DNA from: Prevotella sp.
GTDB lineage: Bacteria > Bacteroidota > Bacteroidia > Bacteroidales > Bacteroidaceae
Direction: 5' to 3'
NCBI GenBank assembly: GCA_017554145.1
Contig: JAFZIZ010000011.1
Span: forward strand, 1 to 64,000
Length of the DNA: 64,000 bases
Shown: positions 43,711 through 51,824 of the stretch, piece by piece
Layout of the letters: every line of letters starts with the position of its first letter
How positions within the stretch are numbered: position 1 is the first letter of the stretch
Position numbers and translations under genes: made by a program
Notes under the pieces: model-generated
The model's input: the letters and a program-made list of their open reading frames with translations, nothing else
What the model was told of the DNA's origin: nothing
The model's database searches: none

Positions 43711-44435
43711 CGAACGGTCATGTGGAAGCAACCCTGCTTCACCTCGTATTTAATATAACAACGATCCTGCTCACGCATATCACGCAGGACCTCGCATAAC
43801 ACCCACTTGAGCGTATCATTGCGAACTTCCTGTTCCACAGGGTGATAGCGATTATAGCAGATATCAAAAGTTGTGCCGAAGAGATGACAACTGCGTTCCG
43901 TCGCATTGCCGTTTCTTCGGCGCAGTCTTTCTACATCTTCTTCTGTACGCAGCACACTCGTCACGATAATCTGGTTCATGGGAACACCCTTCACATAGAG
44001 ACTATCATAAAACGCCTGTCCGATATCCTGCAAGAGAATGGCAGCACGAGGTACCAGATAAGGAATGCTGCTATACAGTGGATCAATATGGTAATACGGA
44101 TTGGCACCCACATACACCAGTTCCTTCTTACGCGCCTCTGCATCCTCACGATTCCTTACGGGAGTCACGCCCCACTCCTCAGCAGTCACAATCTGTACCG
44201 CCTGACTATCAGGAAATGACTCCTTATAATTGCGGACACCACGGATACGGTGCTTCTTGCCATTGAATATCGGCTGTTGGCTATTCGCTATTAGCTCTTC
44301 GCTGTTAATTGTCAACAGTTCATTCTCAACTGTCCCCGGTTCCCCGTTTACCCCTGGAAATATCGCCCTCACAATAGCAAGTATCACTACTACAATGGCA
44401 AAACCCAGTATAAATTTATTCTTTGTTATCTTCAT
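43707..44435 (-). CDS. Membrane-anchored DUF5715/peptidase-M15-like protein
   Basis: 242-aa protein: N-terminal membrane anchor (FILGFAIVVVILAIVRAIF), a linker made largely by a heptamer repeat (ELLTINSEELIANSQQP, residues about 40-57), then a domain with ERSCHLFGTTFDICY (about 185) and a terminal CFHMTVR. The S-x-H-x-x-G-x-x-x-D pattern plus a late H is that of zinc D-Ala-D-Ala carboxypeptidases/M15, so a peptidoglycan hydrolase role is likely. It overlaps thrC by 4 bp tail to tail. Activity is inferred. Confidence 0.82.
   Translation of the reverse strand: MKITKNKFILGFAIVVVILAIVRAIFPGVNGEPGTVENELLTINSEELIANSQQPIFNGKKHRIRGVRNYKESFPDSQAVQIVTAEEWGVTPVRNREDAEARKKELVYVGANPYYHIDPLYSSIPYLVPRAAILLQDIGQAFYDSLYVKGVPMNQIIVTSVLRTEEDVERLRRRNGNATERSCHLFGTTFDICYNRYHPVEQEVRNDTLKWVLCEVLRDMREQDRCYIKYEVKQGCFHMTVR
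44268..44316. repeat. Seven degenerate heptamer units inside the DUF5715 gene
   Basis: Plus-strand units TATCGGC TGTTGGC TATTCGC TATTAGC TCTTCGC TGTTAAT TGTCAAC, consensus TNTTNGC. Translated on the minus strand as an Asn/Ser/Glu-rich linker. Confidence 0.8.
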
Positions 44436-44457
44436 TTGAATACGAAGGTTCTATAAA

Positions 44458-45771
44458 CTAGTTGATAGTTCCAAGCTGTTCGCCCTGATAGATGTGGGCA
44501 TAGCCATTAGAATAGGATCCCTCACCACCCTTGGGGGCTGTGAGTTTGAAGGAGGCTGACTTCTGAAATAGCAGTACACAGTCGCTGCCACCAAAGAGGA
44601 AGTATCCAAGAGGAGCACCCTTGGCTGCCTTATAGCCAACTTTCACCTCTGGTTCCCAATTGACAGACGACACCTGTCCCATACCGATTGGAAGTACTGC
44701 CACAAGCCCGGAGCCCTCAGTCTCGATGATGACACAGCCACGCGTCTCGTAGGCCTGCCACGACAAACTGTTGCTCTCCAGTACATAGCGCTGCAACTTG
44801 TCGCTCCAATAGACCACACCACCCACGGAGTCATCGTGAGGAACGATATATACCGCTTTGACGGTGCCTGCCACTGGGAAGTGATAACGATGGTAGTCGT
44901 CGTAGTTGAGATAGGTATGCGTTAGTGTGCCCTCATGGAACAGAGGTGCATAGGCTGCACCCTCAGGGCCTAACAACTGCTCTACTGATACAAAGGTCTC
45001 CGATTTTAGCGTAACACCTTCCTCCGACATGATGGGATCTGCATAGAAACGACCGTCGGCCGATATATCCCAGACTCCCTGCGGCAATGCATCGGCAGGT
45101 GCACATACCACCGTTGCATCCTCAGGTGAGGCTATGGGGCGTGCACTGGCATCAGCCAATTTGCGACAGAAGAAATCGTTGAAACTATGCCAATTGCTCT
45201 TGTCCTCATACCATCCTTTGTCTAGACCGAATTTCTCTTCAGAGCGAATCATCTCATAGTAAGTGTCGTTCCACGATTCTTTAGAGTCAAGGAATACTGC
45301 CCATGCCTGACAATACTTGATAAGCCACTCCTTGACAGGCGACACGTATTCGACAGATGGGAAGAAAAGGCCCTTACCTTCCAACTCTTCCAGAGGCTGG
45401 TCTATCAACCAATATGGATAGAGGATGCTCTGGTCGGTCTTCTCAGCAAAACCATGAAAAAGGTTCTCGGGAAAGAAATCCCATGGCATGCGGGTAAGCG
45501 ACCAGTCAAGGAAGTCGTAGAACTCCGTCAGCGACTGTGCAGGATTTGTCACACGGCTAGGGTTGATTTCCTTCGCTTTTGCTATCGACTTCTCTACCAA
45601 CTGCTTGGTCTGTGGATTCGCATCAAGCGCATTCACCAGATGCTGAACGGTAATGCAGTACTCATGCTCAACGGGATTGTCACCATTGTCGTTTGAACAC
45701 GCTGTGAATACACATACACAATAAGTTAGGATAGCTACGAGCATCCATTGATTCTTTCTTGTTCTCATCAT
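44458..45771 (-). CDS. Phosphatidylserine-decarboxylase-like lipoprotein
   Basis: 437-aa protein starting at MMRTRKNQWMLVAILTYC, with lipobox FTAC at about residues 22-25. The C-terminal half matches the phosphatidylserine decarboxylase family: FNDFFCRKLADASARPI, FHEGTLTHTYLNYDDYHRYHFPVAGTV, VLPIGMGQVSSV and FGGSDCVLLF. In true decarboxylases the last motif is an LGST-type self-cleavage site that makes the pyruvoyl group; GGSD keeps the Gly-Ser. A lipid-anchored extracytoplasmic location is unusual, since housekeeping Psd is an inner-membrane cytosolic-facing enzyme. The substrate may be another amino acid or lipid. Confidence 0.82.
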   Translation of the reverse strand: MMRTRKNQWMLVAILTYCVCVFTACSNDNGDNPVEHEYCITVQHLVNALDANPQTKQLVEKSIAKAKEINPSRVTNPAQSLTEFYDFLDWSLTRMPWDFFPENLFHGFAEKTDQSILYPYWLIDQPLEELEGKGLFFPSVEYVSPVKEWLIKYCQAWAVFLDSKESWNDTYYEMIRSEEKFGLDKGWYEDKSNWHSFNDFFCRKLADASARPIASPEDATVVCAPADALPQGVWDISADGRFYADPIMSEEGVTLKSETFVSVEQLLGPEGAAYAPLFHEGTLTHTYLNYDDYHRYHFPVAGTVKAVYIVPHDDSVGGVVYWSDKLQRYVLESNSLSWQAYETRGCVIIETEGSGLVAVLPIGMGQVSSVNWEPEVKVGYKAAKGAPLGYFLFGGSDCVLLFQKSASFKLTAPKGGEGSYSNGYAHIYQGEQLGTIN

Positions 45772-45817
45772 CTTGTTGGTTTTAGAGTTTGTTATTTGCT
45801 GACGAAGATGAAGTAGT

Positions 45818-46090
45818 CTATTTGAACAGTTCACTATGACTACCAAGCCTTACAAGTTCAATGACATTTGTGTTTTTGTCAATCCATATCAATAGAAAGT
45901 CTCCATTGATATGACATTCTATACAACCTTTGTAGTTTCCATAAAGAGGGTGTGGGAAATAATCCTCCGGAATGGACTGTTCTTTCTGAAGCATATTGAG
46001 TACTTCTCGCAAGTATTCCAACTTTTGAGGGTTGTTCTTGTATCGTTTTAAATCTTTTTTGAACTGGGTGGTTGGATGTAACTTTTTCAT
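45818..46090 (-). CDS. YafQ-type mRNA interferase toxin
   Basis: 90-aa RelE/YafQ-family toxin. N-terminal HPTTQFKKDLKRYKNNPQKL, central LYGNYKGCIECHINGDFLLIWI and C-terminal ELVRLGSHSELFK, which carries the catalytic-type His of YafQ (RxGSHSELF). It would cut mRNA on the ribosome when free of antitoxin. It overlaps the antitoxin gene by 4 bp (ATGA). Confidence 0.92.
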   Translation of the reverse strand: MKKLHPTTQFKKDLKRYKNNPQKLEYLREVLNMLQKEQSIPEDYFPHPLYGNYKGCIECHINGDFLLIWIDKNTNVIELVRLGSHSELFK

Positions 46091-46341
46091 TCTTCGTTTA
46101 GAATGTCATTATACATATCATCTACCTTGCTGTAGACTTTGTTAGAGTTATGACCCGACATGGCTTCCTGTATTGCTGCCTTTGTAGTTTCGTTAGGTTC
46201 ATTAAAGATGTAATCAAGCAGCACACTCTCCACATAATTGTTGAGTGTTCTGTTTTCCCTAATTGCATTCCGTCTCAGCCTTTCTAACAAATCGGCTCTT
46301 AGACGAAATGACGCAGGTTTTCTAATTGTTGTTGTAGGCAT
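46087..46341 (-). CDS. Antitoxin of the YafQ-type module (ribbon-helix-helix)
   Basis: 84-aa protein. The N-terminal ribbon-helix-helix (RKPASFRLRADLLERLRRNA) should bind the operon promoter. The acidic C-terminal tail (YSKVDDMYNDILNEE) is of the kind that wraps and inhibits the toxin. It lies upstream of the toxin with coupled translation. A minus-strand TATCTTTG box at 46372-46379 and another at 46478-46485 are candidate promoters. Confidence 0.88.
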   Translation of the reverse strand: MPTTTIRKPASFRLRADLLERLRRNAIRENRTLNNYVESVLLDYIFNEPNETTKAAIQEAMSGHNSNKVYSKVDDMYNDILNEE

Positions 46342-46371
46342 AATTGTAATACATTAAATTACTTTCGGTTA

Positions 46372-46379
46372 CAAAGATA
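46372..46379 (-). promoter_or_regulatory. -7 box of the toxin-antitoxin operon
   Basis: TATCTTTG on the minus strand, 31 bp before the antitoxin start. No clear -33 box. Confidence 0.5.
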
Positions 46380-46595
46380 ATACTTTTCATTTATATTCAC
46401 ATACATTTTATATAAAATATTATCAATGTAGAGTAAATTAACATATTCGTCCATACGGTTTGTTCTAATATATATTGCAAAGATACGAAAAACTTTGGAA
46501 ATAATACTCTTTTGAGGATATTTTAAAATAATGAAAAAAAACTTGCAATCCCCTTTATAATTTTGCATCTTTGCACTTGCTTATCCAGGATAATC

Positions 46596-46710
46596 AATAC
46601 AGATACAGTAAATACAGTAATTTTCTAAGAAAAGCTTCCTGCGTACGTGCGCATATACGTACGCAGGGGACTTTTTCTATATTTTAGTGTATTTACTGTT
46701 TATCTGTATT
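46596..46710. other. Nested inverted repeats: long outer arms around a strong hairpin
   Basis: Outer arms 46596-46615 and 46689-46710 are complementary at 20 positions, with two extra bases in the right arm. Inside is an 11-bp perfect hairpin CCTGCGTACGT/ACGTACGCAGG (46638-46648, 46657-46667) followed by GGGACTTTTTC, which looks like a plus-strand terminator. No ORF is present. It may be a small RNA gene or a miniature mobile element. Confidence 0.5.
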
Positions 46711-46715
46711 ATTTA

Positions 46716-46803
46716 TAAACTATATATTAAGCAGATAAAAGTACTATACTTACGAGGCATAAACTGTATACTTAGCACTCGTAAACTATATACTTTTCTA
46801 AAG
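46716..46803. repeat. Four tandem 22-bp iteron-like repeats
   Basis: Units begin at 46716, 46738, 46760 and 46782 with consensus TAAACTATATACTTA followed by a more variable 7 bp. They directly follow the right outer arm at 46710. Confidence 0.65.
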
Positions 46804-46816
46804 CGTTTTTCCTAGA

Positions 46817-46844
46817 CCGAAGAGGAAAATTTTTTCCTCTTCGG
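46817..46844. repeat. CCGAAGAGGAAAA inverted repeat
   Basis: 13-bp arms 46817-46829 and 46832-46844, sharing the CCGAAGAGGA core with 29610-29673. A related TACTCCGAAAAGGAGG follows at about 46857. Confidence 0.65.
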
Positions 46845-46888
46845 AGAAAAAAGTTCTACTCCGAAAAGGAGGAAAAAATGCTAAATCA

Positions 46889-46920
46889 TTTGGTAGATTC
46901 TCGTTTTATTCCTAATTTTG
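46889..46920 (+). promoter_or_regulatory. nth promoter
   Basis: -33 TTTG (46889-46892), 20-bp spacer, -7 TAATTTTG (46913-46920), 19 bp before the start codon. Confidence 0.7.
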
Positions 46921-46939
46921 TCCTCAAACAACTAAAAGT

Positions 46940-47596
46940 ATGACGAGAAAGGAACGATATGACTTTATTCTGAGGTATTTCAGGGAGCAGATGCCTGAGG
47001 TACAGACGGAATTGGAGTTCGGCAGCGTGTTTCAGTTACTGGTGGCAGTGATACTGAGTGCACAATGTACGGACAAGCGTATTAACCAGGTAACACCAGA
47101 ATTGTTCCGTCATTATCCTGATGCGAAGGCGATGGCAAAGGCGGAAGCGGAGGATGTGCTGGAGTATATCAGCAGCGTGTCCTACCCTAACGCAAAGGCT
47201 GAGCATCTGGTGAAGATGGCAAGAATGCTGGTGGAACGGCACAACGGTGAGGTGCCTGCGGATATGAATGCCTTGCTTGACCTGCCTGGTGTAGGGAGAA
47301 AGACGGCAAATGTGATTCAGAGCGTTGCCTTTGGCAAGTCGACAATGGCAGTAGATACGCACGTGTTTCGCGTGAGTCATCGCTTAGGACTGGTATCACC
47401 GAAGGACGATACGCCGTATAAGGTAGAACTGACATTGGTAAAAAATATACCCGCGGAAGATATTCCACGGGCTCATCATTGGCTGTTACTTCACGGACGG
47501 TATGTCTGTACGTCACGGAAGCCTCATTGCGAGAAATGCGACCTTAAGACTATTTGCCCTTCTGCGGCTGTTGCTGTCGATGCCAACCACCTCTAG
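46940..47596 (+). CDS. nth: Endonuclease III
   Basis: 218-aa DNA glycosylase/AP lyase of base excision repair. Helix-hairpin-helix LPGVGRKTANVIQ with the catalytic Lys near residue 120; catalytic Asp in MAVDTHVFRVSHRLGL; C-terminal iron-sulfur cluster cysteines CTSRKPHCEKCDLKTIC. Length is canonical. Its last 47 bp overlap the 3' end of the convergent Spy-like gene. Confidence 0.97.
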   Translation: MTRKERYDFILRYFREQMPEVQTELEFGSVFQLLVAVILSAQCTDKRINQVTPELFRHYPDAKAMAKAEAEDVLEYISSVSYPNAKAEHLVKMARMLVERHNGEVPADMNALLDLPGVGRKTANVIQSVAFGKSTMAVDTHVFRVSHRLGLVSPKDDTPYKVELTLVKNIPAEDIPRAHHWLLLHGRYVCTSRKPHCEKCDLKTICPSAAVAVDANHL

Positions 47597-48035
47597 GAGG
47601 TGCCTGCCAACCGCTGCGCGGCATCTGCCAGCCTTTCATCATCTGACGATGGAAACCATTCTCTGCATTGATGACATCATAGAGTTTTGAGGCGGGAATG
47701 ACCTGCAACATCTTCTTATGATAACTCTGTGCCAACTGGCGTAACTCGATGTCGAGCTTGTCGCGCTCTTGAATAGCGGCTGCACACTTCTTCTCGTCTG
47801 CAGGCTTTCCTATTCCCACTTTTTGCATGCGGGAATAGATACCACGCTGCTTTTGGTGCATCTCACGATACAAGGGGAAGAACCTTTTAGCCTCTTCATC
47901 CGTCAGTTTAGCCTCTTTGGTGATATATGCCTCCAAGTTCGCCTGAAACTTCTCAGGAGAAAACTTCTGGTTTGGCTGTGCCATTGTCACCGTTGCCACC
48001 AAAAGACAAATAAATAAAGCTATCGTTTTCTTCAT
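47550..48035 (-). CDS. Spy/CpxP-like periplasmic protein, last gene of the sigma operon
   Basis: 161-aa protein with signal peptide KKTIALFICLLVATVTMAQ and helices in the Spy/CnrX style (LTDEEAKRFFPLYREMHQKQRG, KLDIELRQLAQSYHKKML), then a Trp/Arg/Gln-rich tail (GWQAPPRGGWHRQQQPQ). It lies 15 bp after the anti-sigma gene. In comparable operons such proteins sense or buffer envelope or metal stress and feed back on the anti-sigma factor. That role is inferred. Confidence 0.8.
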   Translation of the reverse strand: MKKTIALFICLLVATVTMAQPNQKFSPEKFQANLEAYITKEAKLTDEEAKRFFPLYREMHQKQRGIYSRMQKVGIGKPADEKKCAAAIQERDKLDIELRQLAQSYHKKMLQVIPASKLYDVINAENGFHRQMMKGWQMPRSGWQAPPRGGWHRQQQPQKGK

Positions 48036-48050
48036 ATTGTGTTGGATTTT

Positions 48051-48404
48051 TTAATTCTCTACAAAATAGGCATATATCTCCGCATTGTCGATCATCGCAT
48101 AATCGGCTGCGGCATCCATATAGGCATCAGAGACTGTAGCAGATGCCTGTTGGGGCTGCTCCTGCTGACCTCCCACATGGGTGAAATAGACAGCTACACT
48201 AAAGATGGCAACCACGAGACTTGCTGCAACCGCCATCCAAGGACGGAGGAAGGACACGCGCTTAGCAACTACGGGCTGGGACTCACGCTCGGGTAACTTC
48301 GCCATCACCTGAGTGGCAAAATCGTCAAAGTATCCCTCAGGAACCCTGAAGGGATTCTGCTTCGACATCCGTTCATTGAGATACTTTTCTTCGTTCATAT
48401 CCAT
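48051..48404 (-). CDS. Putative anti-sigma factor, single membrane span
   Basis: 117-aa protein: cytoplasmic N-terminus with NPFRVPEGYFDDFATQVMAK, a motif seen in Bacteroidota proteins encoded beside ECF sigma factors; one membrane segment (WMAVAASLVVAIFSVAVYF, about 60-78); short periplasmic tail. It lies 37 bp downstream of the ECF sigma gene. It should hold the sigma factor at the membrane until a signal releases it. Confidence 0.78.
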   Translation of the reverse strand: MDMNEEKYLNERMSKQNPFRVPEGYFDDFATQVMAKLPERESQPVVAKRVSFLRPWMAVAASLVVAIFSVAVYFTHVGGQQEQPQQASATVSDAYMDAAADYAMIDNAEIYAYFVEN

Positions 48405-48441
48405 CTTGTTTGTTGTTTTGACGTTTTAGTAGTAAAATAGT

Positions 48442-48990
48442 TTAATCGCGTTGCTTAAAAAAGTCTGAAATCTTCTTAACAGCAATATGATACGATGCTT
48501 TCAAGGCACCTTCGGAGGTGTTGAGGACCTTGCTCATCTCACCGTATTTCATGTTATCGTAATAACGGAGATTGAACACCGTACGCTGTACATCGGGCAA
48601 CTGGGCGATGGCTTCCTGCAACTGCGCTTCCGTCTCGTCGCCATCGAAATATTCGTCCGCCATCAGCGTGTTGGCAATACCTGCATCATCGTCGGCACTC
48701 ATCATAGAAGTTGTCTTCTGATGACGCACAAAATCGAGACTCTCGTTGATGGCAATACGATAGAGCCACGTAGAGAGTTTGGATGCCTGACGGAAGGAGT
48801 CGAGATTGGTCCATGCCTTCAGCATCACATTCTGCATCACATCGTTGGCATCCTCGTGGGTCAATACGATACGACGTACCTGCCAATACAGTTGTTCACT
48901 ATACTGGCGTACCACGAGCTCAAAAGCCTTACGCTGAGTGGCAGGATTAGAGAGCATCTCCATCAATTGCTTCTCGTCAGAAGATGCCAT
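48442..48990 (-). CDS. ECF-family RNA polymerase sigma factor
   Basis: 182-aa sigma-70 factor of the extracytoplasmic-function type. Region 2 about 20-90 (LTHEDANDVMQNVMLKAWTNL, LSTWLYRIAINESLDF) and region 4 about 125-175 (AQLPDVQRTVFNLRYYDNMKYGEMSKVLNTSEGALKAS). Its ATG overlaps the L,D-transpeptidase stop by one base (TGATG). The next genes are a candidate anti-sigma and a periplasmic protein. Confidence 0.93.
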   Translation of the reverse strand: MASSDEKQLMEMLSNPATQRKAFELVVRQYSEQLYWQVRRIVLTHEDANDVMQNVMLKAWTNLDSFRQASKLSTWLYRIAINESLDFVRHQKTTSMMSADDDAGIANTLMADEYFDGDETEAQLQEAIAQLPDVQRTVFNLRYYDNMKYGEMSKVLNTSEGALKASYHIAVKKISDFFKQRD

Positions 48991-50546
48991 CAGATAAATT
49001 TCTTTAAGTGACTCCAGATAGTCTGGTCGTAACCATAAACATCAGGATATGACTGAATGCGGCCCGACAAATCCGGATAAAGTGTATAATATGTAATATA
49101 AAGAGGTACGTGAGGAGTTACCTGCAGAGTGCTGACCAGTCGGTAAGGAAGTTTCCTCCCGTTTTCATTCTCAGCAGGACGGTGCGTACGCACATACTCA
49201 CTACCCTGTTCCGTCACAGGTGGGATATCCATTGAGATACGTATCTTGTCGAGCGTCCACTCATCAACAGTATTGCCTAAGAGGAAACATGCGAGGTCGA
49301 AAGGACGCTGCACACGGACACAGCCGTGAGAAACGCCACGCCATGCGTTCTGGAAGAAGCCAGGAGTGGAGGTATCATGCAAATAGACTGAGAAATTGTT
49401 CTTGAAACGGAAAACGATACGTCCCAATGAATTACCACGACCACCATCCTGCGCCACACGATACTTGCCACTGGCAAGCATCGAACTGGAAACACTGCCG
49501 ACGGCTACTTTCTTTCCTGTGGCACGCTCTGCAATATAATAGCGATGACGAGCGAAATAGCCACTGTCACCAGCATGGTGAAGCACGTCATTGTCCACGA
49601 TACTCTGAGGAATACTCCATTCAGGGTTCACCTGCATATATTCTATCGCACTGCTCAACAAAGGGGTCTTGGTGGCTACTTTTCCGCAACCGATGCGCAT
49701 CTCCGTCGAAGAGTTAGTGTCGTAGGCATAAAGCATAAAGGCTGGGATATTCACTACAATGCGCTTGCCCGTAGACGGCATAGGTTTCTTATCACGCCAA
49801 CGACAACGCTCCATATTGATTAATATCCGACGACGACTCGCATCAGAGGTGGAATCAACAAGCTGTCGCTTAAGCTGACTATACATGGAAGTCTGCGGTT
49901 CTGCTGCTCTCAAGAACTCGCCTACACTATCCGTCAATACCTTACTGAAAGCTGATTGATAGAAGGCTTCATTAGGACGCTCAATAGCTACATCATACAT
50001 ACCTCCTATCGCCGCTCTGGGATTCACAAAACCATAACGCTGACCTGCCGCATATTGCAGATAGGCACGCGTGAGATTATACTCCAAACGGGCTGTCACA
50101 TCGTCAGCAGAATGTTGCTGGTCAAAATCCAATGCGTGATAACGCTGCAAATCCTCCTCTATCTCTTTTACCTTGAAGTAGGTCTCTGACAAACCAATAC
50201 TACTCAGTTGATGCAGACACTGAACTAACGTGTCTGCCATAGGATTAATACCCTGGCGATCTACCCACAAGAGACCATGACCCTGACGATAATACAAGGC
50301 GGCACGACTATCGGGTGACAAAGAGTCGCGACCAACATTCCCCATTTTACTGATGGCTGTCTGGACTTCATTGGGACTCAATTCAAAAACAGGCGTCTTC
50401 AAAGATGAAAACGCCTCCATTGTTATGTCCTTCTTCTGTTGAAACGCTTCACTACTACATCCTGTAATGATAAAAGCCAACAGAACTAAAAGATTCGTCA
50501 GATAACTATCTTTCTGACAACCTTTCCTACCTTGATTATATAACAC
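48990..50546 (-). CDS. L,D-transpeptidase (YcbB/LdtD-like) lipoprotein
   Basis: 518-aa cell-wall enzyme that forms meso-DAP cross-links or attaches proteins to peptidoglycan. A GTG start at 50546 gives a basic N-terminus and a lipobox-like FIITGCSS near residue 30; it overlaps the preceding small gene by 49 bp. A peptidoglycan-binding-like helical region spans about 60-240. The YkuD domain is about 260-440 with YLHDTSTP and catalytic Cys409 in SHGCVRV. Cotranscription with an ECF sigma/anti-sigma pair suggests control by envelope stress. Confidence 0.88.
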   Translation of the reverse strand: MLYNQGRKGCQKDSYLTNLLVLLAFIITGCSSEAFQQKKDITMEAFSSLKTPVFELSPNEVQTAISKMGNVGRDSLSPDSRAALYYRQGHGLLWVDRQGINPMADTLVQCLHQLSSIGLSETYFKVKEIEEDLQRYHALDFDQQHSADDVTARLEYNLTRAYLQYAAGQRYGFVNPRAAIGGMYDVAIERPNEAFYQSAFSKVLTDSVGEFLRAAEPQTSMYSQLKRQLVDSTSDASRRRILINMERCRWRDKKPMPSTGKRIVVNIPAFMLYAYDTNSSTEMRIGCGKVATKTPLLSSAIEYMQVNPEWSIPQSIVDNDVLHHAGDSGYFARHRYYIAERATGKKVAVGSVSSSMLASGKYRVAQDGGRGNSLGRIVFRFKNNFSVYLHDTSTPGFFQNAWRGVSHGCVRVQRPFDLACFLLGNTVDEWTLDKIRISMDIPPVTEQGSEYVRTHRPAENENGRKLPYRLVSTLQVTPHVPLYITYYTLYPDLSGRIQSYPDVYGYDQTIWSHLKKFI

Positions 50547-50818
50547 CCTTTAGGAATGTTTGTAAGTTCTACTTTCTGAGCCGGACTCTCTATACGTACA
50601 GACATCACATGACGGCCAGTGAGAGAAATAACCTCCATCACCTCACCTTCTGCACCTGTTACGCGAACTACTGACTTATTGACAGTAATCTGTATATCAT
50701 TCTTTGTATCATCATCCTGCTCAACACCAACAACCTCGACCTGCGAAGCCTGAACGCTTGCAGGAATCATGAACAGCATGGCTGCCATCAGTGTCAATCC
50801 AAGTAAATGTTTCTTCAT
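50498..50818 (-). CDS. Small exported protein resembling a stand-alone T9SS C-terminal domain
   Basis: 106-aa protein: signal peptide LLGLTLMAAMLFMIPASVQA, an acidic linker, and about 60 residues built like the type A sorting tail of type IX secretion substrates (VEVISLTGRHVMSVRIES, LTNIPKGCYIIKVGKVVRK). Normally this domain ends a large cargo protein; here no cargo precedes it. It overlaps the L,D-transpeptidase start by 49 bp. It could be a remnant, a decoy or a small cell-surface protein. Confidence 0.75.
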   Translation of the reverse strand: MKKHLLGLTLMAAMLFMIPASVQASQVEVVGVEQDDDTKNDIQITVNKSVVRVTGAEGEVMEVISLTGRHVMSVRIESPAQKVELTNIPKGCYIIKVGKVVRKIVI

Positions 50819-50839
50819 AAAATATACATATTACGAAGG

Positions 50840-50871
50840 CAAAAGTAAACAATTTATTTGAAACTACCAAA
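50840..50871 (-). promoter_or_regulatory. Promoter of the T9SS-tail/L,D-transpeptidase/sigma operon
   Basis: Minus-strand -7 TACTTTTG (50840-50847), 20-bp spacer, -33 TTTG (50868-50871). Confidence 0.7.
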
Positions 50872-50893
50872 TAATCTGAGAAAAAAATGCAGT

Positions 50894-51808
50894 TTAGAGG
50901 TCAAAAATCATCTGTTCGTCACTTAAACGGGTGTTCTCGAACACTTCTTTTGCCTCTTTTAAGAGTACATCCTCATCCTCATAACGGGAAGAATAATGTC
51001 CTAAAATCAAGAGTCCCGCGCCAGCATCTCGTGCTACCATTGCCGCCTGTCGGGCTGTTGAATGGCAGTACTTTTCTGCCCGTTGAAGATTGTCATCAGC
51101 ATAAGTACTTTCATGGTATAAGGCGGTTACTCCCCTTAACGACTCATACAACGTTGGCATATATCGGGTATCACTACAATAGGCATAACTGCGAGGAGGG
51201 TCGGCAGGCCCTACGAGTCGGCTATTCGGAATATACTCTCCTTCTTCTGTCGTCCAATCAGCACCCGCCTTGATATTATTGATCTGACTGATGGGAATAT
51301 GATAGAAATCTATCATGTCACGCTTGATATGCGGTTGAGTGGGTTTCTCCCTGAAAAGAAAGCCACAACACGGCATCCGATGCTCTAAGGGAATCGTCTC
51401 TACGGTCAGACTATGGTCCTCGTAAATCACCTGTTGACGGGTAGTGTCTATCGAATGAAATACCACCTCATACTCCAAGCCCCTACAAAACATCCTAATC
51501 TGCTCCTGAAGCATCGGTTCCAGTTCCGCCGGCGCATAAACAGTGAGTTTAGCAGTACGTCCTAATAAACCAAACGTACTGATCATCCCTATCAACCCGA
51601 AACAATGGTCACCATGCAGATGAGAGATAAAGACGGCAGAAAGTTTTGTGAAACGGATACGAGAGCGACGCAACTGCATTTGGGTGCCCTCCCCACAATC
51701 CACCATAAACTGCTTCCCTCGTATCTCTACAACCTGGGACGAAGCATGATGGTGAAGTGTGGGTAGCGCACTCCCACATCCTAATATATGAATCCTAAAC
51801 GGCTCCAA
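50894..51808 (-). CDS. rnz: Ribonuclease Z
   Basis: 304-aa tRNA 3'-processing endonuclease of the metallo-beta-lactamase fold. Motifs: LGCGSALPT near the N-terminus, SHLHGDHCFGLIG (zinc site), YCSDTRY, and LGHYSSRY near the C-terminus. The encoded tRNAs in this window lack CCA, which fits the need for RNase Z. It follows the 221-aa lipoprotein gene by 16 bp. Confidence 0.96.
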   Translation of the reverse strand: MEPFRIHILGCGSALPTLHHHASSQVVEIRGKQFMVDCGEGTQMQLRRSRIRFTKLSAVFISHLHGDHCFGLIGMISTFGLLGRTAKLTVYAPAELEPMLQEQIRMFCRGLEYEVVFHSIDTTRQQVIYEDHSLTVETIPLEHRMPCCGFLFREKPTQPHIKRDMIDFYHIPISQINNIKAGADWTTEEGEYIPNSRLVGPADPPRSYAYCSDTRYMPTLYESLRGVTALYHESTYADDNLQRAEKYCHSTARQAAMVARDAGAGLLILGHYSSRYEDEDVLLKEAKEVFENTRLSDEQMIFDL

Positions 51809-51824
51809 GATTATTACTCAAGCA

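Noticed and set aside
46716-46803. CRISPR array
   Set aside because: Units are directly adjacent with no spacers, are degenerate, and no cas gene is present.
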